NCBI RefSeq assembly: GCF_002871915.2
Contig: NZ_CP126958.1
Location: 1,178,001-1,242,000 of the forward strand
Direction: 5' to 3'
Source: Aerococcus loyolae
Lineage (GTDB): Bacteria > Bacillota > Bacilli > Lactobacillales > Aerococcaceae
DNA: 64,000 nucleotides
Shown here: positions 27,862-34,947 of the stretch, piece after piece
Numbering within the stretch: the first letter of the stretch is position 1
Layout of the letters: the number at the start of each line of letters is the position of its first letter
Position numbers and translations under genes: made by a program
The notes under the pieces: generated by a model
Told to the model about the DNA's origin: nothing
Seen by the model: the letters and a program-made list of their open reading frames with translations, nothing else
Database searches by the model: none

Positions 27862-27902
27862 ACTCTACGCCAGCCTTGCCAAGAAATGAATACTAAAGTC
27901 AT
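27855..27902 (-). CDS. leader peptide 1 of PTS operon (15 residues)
   Basis: MTLVFISWQGWRRVK, then TGA. A strong TTAAGGAG site lies 8 bases upstream. Tryptophans at 8 and 11 and a basic end resemble regulatory or arrest leader peptides; no database match can be claimed. Stop codon sits in the 5' arm of the next hairpin. Confidence 0.6.
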   Translation of the reverse strand: MTLVFISWQGWRRVK

Positions 27903-27938
27903 GATGTAATCTCCTTAATAATGTTTTGATTTACTGAT

Positions 27939-27967
27939 AGTTTAGCCTGTCCAAGGACTACTGTCAA
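27939..27967 (-). promoter_or_regulatory. promoter of PTS operon leader
   Basis: Minus strand TTGACA and TAAACT with a 17-base spacer; about 35 bases upstream of the first leader ORF. Confidence 0.6.
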
Positions 27968-28066
27968 CTTAGGAAAAAGGATCAAGAATGATCGGTTTTA
28001 GTGGGGCTGTGATTTATTTTTGGGATTGGGTTAATTTTTTTAGTGCTTTTATGAGTCGATGTAATA

Positions 28067-28112
28067 GAAAAAGCCCTTGTTGAGCTCGCTGATGGAGGAG
28101 CTGGCAAGGGCT
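28067..28112 (-). terminator. terminator at trailer end of CRISPR array
   Basis: AGCCCTTG / CAAGGGCT stem with inner GAGCTC-type pairing, followed by TTTTTC on the minus strand; 84 bases beyond the last degenerate repeat. Confidence 0.75.
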
Positions 28113-28195
28113 GATTGCTTGGTATAAATAGTCAATCTTTGCTGAAAGAAAGCCTACAACTTTGGACCATATTTGTAATACTTAGCCGCATATTA

Positions 28196-29155
28196 ATTTC
28201 TACCTACATAAGTGTATAAATTGCGACAAGAAAAACGTATCGCTTTTTCGTTAACTGATAATTCAATCCATACAGACAAAAAGTCTGAACCCTCGTTACT
28301 AATGTTGATACTATCAGCAATTACAATTTCAATCCGTGCATGCGTGAAGTCTGCGACAAGCGAATTTCACTCATGGTTTCAACAATTCTTAATTTCAATC
28401 CACGCAGGCGCGTAGCCTGCGACGATATATGGATGATCAGAAGTTTAAGTAGGAGGATTTCAATCCACGCAGGCGCGTAGCCTGCGACCGGCCAATTTAG
28501 TCCATGGCGACAAATTGGAGCTATTTCAATCCACGCAGGCGCGTAGCCTGCGACCCGGCCAATTTAGTCCATGGCGACAAATTGGAGCTATTTCAATCCA
28601 CGCAGGCGCGTAGCCTGCGACCCGGCCAATTTAGTCCATGGCGACAAATTGGAGCTATTTCAATCCACGCAGGCGCGTAGCCTGCGACACGGCCCTAAAG
28701 AAAGATGGCGGTTAGTCCACTTATTTCAATCCACGCAGGCGCGTAGCCTGCGACCCGGTAGAAAACCCAATACCATTCGCATATTGCGATTTCAATCCAC
28801 GCAGGCGCGAAGCCTGCGACGCAAACAAGAGATCTACGACATGATCAGAAAAATGATTTCAATCCACGCAGGCGCGAAGCCTGCGACACTCACACTACCT
28901 TCTTTAAAATCTAAGCCCATATTATATTTCAATCCACGCAGGCGCGAAGCCTGCGACGTTAATGAAATACAGAAAGAAACCAGTTGTTATTATTTCAATC
29001 CACGCAGGCGCGAAGCCTGCGACGTAGAGACGAGGGGTTAACCTACGGATCAGCGTTATTTCAATCCACGCAGGCGCGAAGCCTGCGACGTCCATGATGA
29101 GGCGATCGCAGAGGTACCAAAAGATTTCAATCCACGCAGGCGCGAAGCCTGCGAC
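28196..29155 (-). CRISPR. type I-C CRISPR array, 12 good plus 3 degenerate repeats
   Basis: 32-base repeats; in transcript (minus) sense they begin GTCGCAGGC, fold CGCAGGC/GCCTGCG and end TGGATTGAAAT, the I-C pattern. Repeat starts on the plus strand: 28392, 28457, 28523, 28590, 28657, 28723, 28789, 28856, 28926, 28992, 29058, 29124; decayed copies at 28196, 28260 and 28326. Spacers are 32-38 bases. Three consecutive spacers (28489, 28555, 28622) are the same sequence. The six leader-distal good repeats have T, the six leader-proximal ones A, at one loop position. The leader lies on the cas2 side. Confidence 0.97.
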
Positions 29156-29290
29156 AGCTCTTTTTACAAGTTTTCACTATATTTTCATAATATAAGTGTT
29201 ATAAAAAGAGCAAAATAATCACTTATATTGTATTTTTGAGTCCAAAATACAAACGAAGCTACCGATACAATTCTGTGTGCTTGGGGTTCG
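29156..29290 (-). promoter_or_regulatory. CRISPR leader
   Basis: AT-rich 135 bases between cas2 and the first repeat. Contains inverted pairs AATATAAGTG / CACTTATATT and GCTCTTTTT / AAAAAGAGC, the latter ending exactly at the first repeat; the array promoter and the integration signal should be here. Confidence 0.75.
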
Positions 29291-29584
29291 TTATAAGAGT
29301 AAGACATCCTTTTCAGGGTGATAGGTATCGTCCCGTCCTAAGGTTTGTACTCGATGATCCCAATTCTTACCCAGATTATAGAAACGAATCGAGTCGACTT
29401 CACTATCTATGATACCATCTAATTTCGATTTAACGAGTGCCAATTGCCCAGGATCTAAGCTACATTCAAAAACGGAATTTTGAACGCGTTGACCATAATC
29501 AACACAGACCTTAGCCACCTTACGTAAGCGTTTCTGGCCAGCCTTACTTTCGGTATTCACATCATAAGTAATTAACACCATCAT
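29291..29584 (-). CDS. cas2: CRISPR adaptation protein Cas2
   Basis: 97 residues with the ferredoxin-like Cas2 core: VLITYDVNT (catalytic-type Asp), RVQNSVFECSLD, and DSIRFYNLG. Bridges two Cas1 dimers in the spacer integrase. Starts with two ATGs after AAAGGTGAT. Last gene of the cas operon, 12 bases after cas1. Confidence 0.96.
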   Translation of the reverse strand: MMVLITYDVNTESKAGQKRLRKVAKVCVDYGQRVQNSVFECSLDPGQLALVKSKLDGIIDSEVDSIRFYNLGKNWDHRVQTLGRDDTYHPEKDVLLL

Positions 29585-29596
29585 CTTAAATCACCT

Positions 29597-30625
29597 TTAA
29601 CTAATAAATGCCGGATAGTAGTCAATGTCTCCACGGATATACCTTGCCAATAGCTGCGCTTGCACATAGGGAATTAGGCCTATACTAATCTTTTCTTTCA
29701 GATAAGGATGCTTAATTTCCTGTTGCTTTCTTTTCTGCCAAGCATTGATCACTTTAGTTCTGCCATCATCATTTAACAAAACAGCAGAATTTTCCTTCAC
29801 TTCAAAGTCAGCCGCTTTAATTTGCTTGCGATTAATCAAAGAAACGACCAGACGATCCACTAGATAGGCCCGTAATTCTTCCATCATATCCAAGGCTAAG
29901 CCTGCCCGACCTGGTCGATCGGTATGAAAGAAACCAACATAACTATCTAATCCGACTGTTTCCAATGCCGATTGGACTTCGTGAGTAAGCAAACTATACA
30001 AAAATGACAGAGCTGCGTTGACTCGGTTGAGTGGGGGGCGTCTCGAACGAAAGACAAATTTAAAATCCTCTTTCTGGTGAAGGATAAGCGAATCAAATAA
30101 CTGAAAGTAAGTCCGAGCTCCATCACCTTCAATCCCACGCAACTCATCACTTGTTGTGACTGCTGGAATACTTAATACATTTTCTTTTATTTTATCACAA
30201 GCTATTTGAATTTCTTCTAATGAGTCTAAACGCTTCTTGTGATCGTTCATTAACCGCAAATAGTTTTTACGACTATTAATTAACTTGGCTTCGATCATCC
30301 ACTTGGCGCATTGGAGTGCTCGTTCATCATCAGCTATCCGGTACTGTTCTCTGCGCAATAGGACATTACCATTGGTTTTACCGATGAACTTCCCACAAAA
30401 ATTACCACTTGGGGTCAAAAAAGTTAAGGAGATCTTATGCTCATTACATAATTTAATTAAGGCCGGGCTAACACCCACATAATTAAAAGTAACAATATCT
30501 TCTAAAATATGAATGGGAAATCGTCTGATGATTTTCCCATCCAATTTGATAATAATGTTTTCTCCTTGACAGCCTAAATAATAATCTTCATTAGTGATAT
30601 ATAAAGTATTTAATAATTTTCTCAT
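29597..30625 (-). CDS. cas1: CRISPR integrase Cas1 (type I-C)
   Basis: 342 residues. Metal ligands E166 (GIEGDG), H234 (FFHTDRPGR) and D246/E249 are present, so the integrase looks functional. N-terminal beta domain, C-terminal helical catalytic domain. ATGA overlap with cas4. With Cas2 it inserts new spacers at the leader end. Confidence 0.97.
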   Translation of the reverse strand: MRKLLNTLYITNEDYYLGCQGENIIIKLDGKIIRRFPIHILEDIVTFNYVGVSPALIKLCNEHKISLTFLTPSGNFCGKFIGKTNGNVLLRREQYRIADDERALQCAKWMIEAKLINSRKNYLRLMNDHKKRLDSLEEIQIACDKIKENVLSIPAVTTSDELRGIEGDGARTYFQLFDSLILHQKEDFKFVFRSRRPPLNRVNAALSFLYSLLTHEVQSALETVGLDSYVGFFHTDRPGRAGLALDMMEELRAYLVDRLVVSLINRKQIKAADFEVKENSAVLLNDDGRTKVINAWQKRKQQEIKHPYLKEKISIGLIPYVQAQLLARYIRGDIDYYPAFIS

Positions 30626-31293
30626 GTTAGATCATCATCCATCGTCTTAATCATATAGGCCTCATAGTCGAAATCTGGACGCAAAGCATAAGATAAACTT
30701 ATATCCCGCAAGGAATCACCCTTATCATCGGGGGATTCTTTTAAACCAACATTTTCTTGCTTAGCGAAAGTCTTATGCATTTCATCCGCGAGCTCTTGGA
30801 CTAGCTGGCGGTATTCTTTACTTATTTCTACTTTCATTCGATGCTGGGTTTTGCCATAAAAAAGATAAGATTCGTCAATAGTAGTATTCAAGTTCTCTTC
30901 TAAGCAGATCACCTCAGCAACTAATTGAACAATATCGCGCAAATCCTGCTTCGGTTTTCCCCGTTTGAATTCAATTATCCGAGGAAGCCATTTTCCCTTG
31001 CGGTTGGCTAATTCTACCCCATGCTCTTCATCTTTTGTGAATTCGACCACATCTAAAATACCTGTTAAGCCTAATTGATTGGAAGAAACTGGAAGAGCTC
31101 GTGAAATAAAGCGATTCTTTCTTTTTTCTTTTAGATAAGGATTATCTGCTTTTTCATGCAACAATTGCCCTTCAATCGTATACTGATTATCAGCCCATTG
31201 CTGTTCTAAATGAATCAAACACCACTGGCGCTTAGAATAGTAGAAGTGCTGAATCCCTGAAAGCATCAAATAATCGTCTTCATCATAGGCCAT
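30622..31293 (-). CDS. cas4: Cas4 exonuclease without Fe-S cluster cysteines
   Basis: 223 residues, type I-C Cas4 by position and by SGIQHF..KRQW, IEGQLLHEKAD and IEFKRGKP. Nuclease residues H46, D81, E108 and K110 are kept. The four cysteines that normally bind the Fe-S cluster are missing: the usual F-C-K/P-R-Q-W is YYSKRQW (S20), and the C-terminal C-x2-C-x6-C-L-P segment is replaced by DKGDSLRDISLSYALRP. Only C25 and C130 remain. Cas4 normally trims prespacers and selects the PAM; this variant may lack the cluster. Overlaps cas7 by 11 bases and cas1 by 4. Confidence 0.9.
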   Translation of the reverse strand: MAYDEDDYLMLSGIQHFYYSKRQWCLIHLEQQWADNQYTIEGQLLHEKADNPYLKEKRKNRFISRALPVSSNQLGLTGILDVVEFTKDEEHGVELANRKGKWLPRIIEFKRGKPKQDLRDIVQLVAEVICLEENLNTTIDESYLFYGKTQHRMKVEISKEYRQLVQELADEMHKTFAKQENVGLKESPDDKGDSLRDISLSYALRPDFDYEAYMIKTMDDDLT

Positions 31294-32146
31294 GGAAATG
31301 CTCTACTTTCAGACCTGCTTCTTGGTATTTTTTCAACTTATCCTCATCGAGATGAATGCCATAATCGTCATAAGAATGAATATCTAAAGTAGGCACTTCC
31401 TCATATTTTAGGAGGTTAAAGACTTTACCACTTGATACCACTCCGATTTTACTTGGATGGTCGAACCAATAAATATCAACCACTTCCATGCTGCCCTCAG
31501 GTCTTGCTGCAGAAGCGTCATTAACAAATAAAGTGCGCAGACATTCCTTGACTAAGTCAGCATCTTCTTCAGAAAATTGAGTCTTTTCAGCAAAATAAGG
31601 ATTAATGCTGCCCTTAATGACATAGACACCATAATCGACATATTGCTTAGAACCCATGGTATCTGAGGCTCTATCATTACCTTTTTCGGCAGCGTTAGTG
31701 CTCCGTGTAATCTGCATGGAAACGACCTCAACGGGAGATAAGCTCTTGGCCATAGCAATTGAAACCGGACCACGGATTCCAATTGATTTACTATCATAAG
31801 TCACCACTTGCCCAAATGACCGTACATCCACCCAATTTTCACAGAAAACTTTAGCCATTTCTTCATTTGGCATCTTTTTTCTGTCTTTTGGTTCTCCAAA
31901 AGCGGCTTCATAACGACTTTGCAGAGAGAGATAGCCATCATCGATCCGGTCATTGGCCTTCACAAAGATTTCGTGGCCTTGGTCCTGCATCCGGTTTCTT
32001 AATTTACGCTTCAAACAAACATCAGTAATAATTCCATAACCGCCAATATCAGTGCGGGGATAATTTCCCGCTAGCGGATCCCCATTAGGATTAGCATTTT
32101 TTACTTCAATCGTTGCGATAAAATCAATCTTATGGTCTAAACTCAT
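31283..32146 (-). CDS. cas7: Cascade backbone protein Cas7 (type I-C, Csd2)
   Basis: 287 residues. Family start MSLDHKIDFIATIEVKNANPNGDP; internal RSFGQV and TRSTNAAEKGNDRASDTMG, all typical of I-C Cas7. Multiple copies line the crRNA spacer. ATG 32146 is preferred over an in-frame TTG two codons earlier, with AGGAGG 8 bases upstream. Confidence 0.96.
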   Translation of the reverse strand: MSLDHKIDFIATIEVKNANPNGDPLAGNYPRTDIGGYGIITDVCLKRKLRNRMQDQGHEIFVKANDRIDDGYLSLQSRYEAAFGEPKDRKKMPNEEMAKVFCENWVDVRSFGQVVTYDSKSIGIRGPVSIAMAKSLSPVEVVSMQITRSTNAAEKGNDRASDTMGSKQYVDYGVYVIKGSINPYFAEKTQFSEEDADLVKECLRTLFVNDASAARPEGSMEVVDIYWFDHPSKIGVVSSGKVFNLLKYEEVPTLDIHSYDDYGIHLDEDKLKKYQEAGLKVEHFHGL

Positions 32147-32158
32147 TATCAATTCCTC

Positions 32159-34132
32159 CTATTTCGCTTCTACTGGATTATTTTTACTGCTTTTCTTATA
32201 AATTTCACGTTTTTGTGCTTGATAACCTAAGATGAAGTCAAAGCCTACCTTGCGATTACCCTGCTTTGCATCAACCTCCAAGTCATCAATTTGGTTAAGG
32301 ATTTCCCGCTCAAAGCGTTCATAACGACGGTAATATTTACCATCCTTTTTCAAACGAATTCGGTAAGGCATAATTCGTTCATTGACCACTTGGAAGGCAT
32401 CCATGGGGTAATTCATCAATTGACTCCAGTACTTTTCAACATTGGTTACTTTAATTTTCTTCTTACTATCTTCTGAATCATTGACCGGAGAAGCAGTAAG
32501 TTCCATGACTTCGTAAACCGCAGCTAAACGGCCGTATAAATAACTTAAACTTTGGTTCTCTCTATCCACAGCTTCACTCACTTCTTTCTTTTCATAATCC
32601 CAATAGTATTTTTTCATAATCGCGCAGGCATAATTCACTAAAGTCAGCCAGGTTTTTCGATAGCGATTTCTTTGTGACACATTGAGAGCCATTTTTTGAA
32701 TAATATCCAAAGGAAACTTCCGACCATCCACTAAACATGGCAATAGCTTCTGATAGACGAGGTTTTGAACCTTGTCTTTAGCTGGTAAAATGCGCTTTTC
32801 TTCACTAATCCCATAAGTAAAACGAGCAATATTATAAAATGAAGGAGATTGCACATGACGATAACCAGGAGCTCCGAAGGTCCAATAGGTCGATTCATAC
32901 CAGACAGCGAGTTGGTCTACATATTGGTCTAAAGCTATCTCTCTGAAATATTTAATGGCGACTCGGCCATTACTAATCTTTTGAATAAGTAAAACAAAGA
33001 AATCTTCCAAGGTGATATCGCGATCTTTTTCCTCCATTTTGCCAATGAAGGCTTGTCGAAAGGCATTAGCATCCAGCTCATCAGGTTTATAGTCAAATGT
33101 TTCCATAGTCCCCATATCTAATAGCGATGCATCTGAAGCCGAAAAGGTATTATTATCATCTTCATTCTCGCTAAAGAAGGTTTGCCCTTCAACCAAGGGA
33201 ATCTGATTATCCTTAATATGTTTACTAGACCAAGTCAACAATACGCAACCATCCTTCATATAGGTGGCAGTTTCCCGATTATCCATCAAGTACTTCAACA
33301 TATTATGAATTTTCTGAGAGGTCTCATAACCAATACTAGTTACCTTATCCTTATCAGAAATTCTACCTTTATAGGTTTCAATATGGTTACTTACCGAAAT
33401 CAATTTGGCATTTCCGATAATACCCCGGTGATTTTTGGCACAAAACATCTCCTGACCAGAAATTTGGCAAATTTGATGAGGTAATTGATCCAATTGCGAT
33501 TGGACAAAGGCAATATAATTTTGGTGTAAAGCCTGACTATTTGAAACAGAAAAGTCTTTAGCGTCAATTTGTAAGATACGGAAAGTAATAAAAATAGTCG
33601 AATTGATAGTATTTTTCTTGTCTTGATAGTCAAATTCGATCTTTTTATCTTTTAATACCACATTTTTAGCGTCTGGAGATAAAGAATGGATAATGTCTTC
33701 TGTCAGACTTTGACTTTTCAAATAATCAAAAATAGTCTTTAAGTGCCCTTCAACAGAACTCCCTTGACTGTATGAAAACCAATCTTTTAATTGGTCCAAA
33801 TAAGCTTCAAACTTATCTTGATCAAAATCGGGACAGAGATAGGATAATTGGTCGGCTAATGCATGAGGAGCAGTCTTACTTCCCGAGCGCACGATGGATT
33901 CATGGGTAATCGGGAAAATAAGGGCCTCCCCTTCCTCTAAATAATCAGCACTATGAAATTTCCCCTGCTCATCTAAAACCACTTCAATAGTATCTTTTTT
34001 ACCTGCTGAGCGATTAGAATGAAAGATCGGTAATAGAACCGGATCCCCTTTGCTGAGATTTTCAGTTTGATCCACCAGACCATTTTCTTCACATTGTAAG
34101 TATGACTGATAGAGACTGGTTAAGACATTCAT
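32159..34132 (-). CDS. cas8c: Cascade large subunit Cas8c (Csd1)
   Basis: 657 residues, type I-C Csd1. N-terminal region reads the PAM; motifs seen include CPDFDQDKFEAYLDQLKDW, SQEMFCAKNHRGIIGNAKLIS-like segment near 240 and FHSNRSAG near 37. The gene may also contain an internal start for a Cas11c small subunit, as known for I-C systems, but I did not locate a clear one. ATGA overlap with cas5c. Confidence 0.95.
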   Translation of the reverse strand: MNVLTSLYQSYLQCEENGLVDQTENLSKGDPVLLPIFHSNRSAGKKDTIEVVLDEQGKFHSADYLEEGEALIFPITHESIVRSGSKTAPHALADQLSYLCPDFDQDKFEAYLDQLKDWFSYSQGSSVEGHLKTIFDYLKSQSLTEDIIHSLSPDAKNVVLKDKKIEFDYQDKKNTINSTIFITFRILQIDAKDFSVSNSQALHQNYIAFVQSQLDQLPHQICQISGQEMFCAKNHRGIIGNAKLISVSNHIETYKGRISDKDKVTSIGYETSQKIHNMLKYLMDNRETATYMKDGCVLLTWSSKHIKDNQIPLVEGQTFFSENEDDNNTFSASDASLLDMGTMETFDYKPDELDANAFRQAFIGKMEEKDRDITLEDFFVLLIQKISNGRVAIKYFREIALDQYVDQLAVWYESTYWTFGAPGYRHVQSPSFYNIARFTYGISEEKRILPAKDKVQNLVYQKLLPCLVDGRKFPLDIIQKMALNVSQRNRYRKTWLTLVNYACAIMKKYYWDYEKKEVSEAVDRENQSLSYLYGRLAAVYEVMELTASPVNDSEDSKKKIKVTNVEKYWSQLMNYPMDAFQVVNERIMPYRIRLKKDGKYYRRYERFEREILNQIDDLEVDAKQGNRKVGFDFILGYQAQKREIYKKSSKNNPVEAK

Positions 34133-34911
34133 TGTTCTGTTCCCTCCAATCCCATGGCTTGATATTCCTCATCGACTAGAGTCATATTTCCTTCATTAAA
34201 GGTCTTAAAATGATAATCATTGACTACTTGCTGCATTTGACAATCCTCAGGCCGACAGAAACTTATCTTACCTTTCTTCATTTGGATCGGAGTGTAATTA
34301 CTATATAGTTTTAAGTCTTCTTCTGCTTCGTTGCCAAGCTGCTCATCTGGGTAGGTGAAGCTATGGAACATAATCCCATAGCTGACATTCGACTCCCTAT
34401 AATAAGATTCTCTAGCAGTTTCATAGTAGTCTTTTTCGGATAAACGCTCGACAAAGCCCATACATTCGCTCGTTCCCAAGAAAATACTGCGTCGCCCTCC
34501 GCGCTCTAAGGACCGTAAAATAATCGCTTGGTGCTTGAATTCATTGCGGTCCTTAGCTAAATCAGGACGATTAAGGTTCCATTCAAAATGAAATTTAATT
34601 AAGTAGTCAACATCGCTAAGATAGGTATAATTGCTGAGATCATTACCCGGCTTTTTTCCGGTAGTTATAATTGGGCGAGCACCCATCGTCTCGGTCACTA
34701 TCCGGTTCATGACTACTAATTCATCAATAACAATATAAATCGTGGGTTTCCAATAAATTTGTTCAGTAATCCCTTTTATAGCTTGGTAGGTGGGAATTTG
34801 GTAGGTAAACTTCTCCCCACCGCCTTTAGTGACTGGATCTGTAAACAGCGCATAGTCTCCATATAGGCGATAATAAAAGGGTTTAGACTGAAAATGATTA
34901 GTCTCTCCCAT
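34129..34911 (-). CDS. cas5c: crRNA-processing Cas5c
   Basis: 260 residues. LYGDYALFTDPVTKGGGEKF and PTYQAIKGITEQIYWKPTI are diagnostic of I-C Cas5, which replaces Cas6: it cuts pre-crRNA at the 3' base of the repeat hairpin and keeps the 11-base 5' handle. AAAGGAG site. 37 bases after cas3. Confidence 0.95.
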   Translation of the reverse strand: MGETNHFQSKPFYYRLYGDYALFTDPVTKGGGEKFTYQIPTYQAIKGITEQIYWKPTIYIVIDELVVMNRIVTETMGARPIITTGKKPGNDLSNYTYLSDVDYLIKFHFEWNLNRPDLAKDRNEFKHQAIILRSLERGGRRSIFLGTSECMGFVERLSEKDYYETARESYYRESNVSYGIMFHSFTYPDEQLGNEAEEDLKLYSNYTPIQMKKGKISFCRPEDCQMQQVVNDYHFKTFNEGNMTLVDEEYQAMGLEGTEQ

Positions 34912-34947
34912 AAGGGCTCCTTTCTAAACATAAAATACTTAATTAGT

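Noticed and set aside
28571..29041. 156-codon open frame on the plus strand with repeating FNPRRR-like units
   Set aside because: It is the CRISPR repeats read through; the protein periodicity equals the repeat spacing and there is no ribosome site.
28424..29123. Self-targeting spacers
   Set aside because: By eye I found no match of any array spacer to other parts of the window; only the pseudo-spacer outside the array matches, at the cas3 promoter. Short or imperfect matches would need a computed search.
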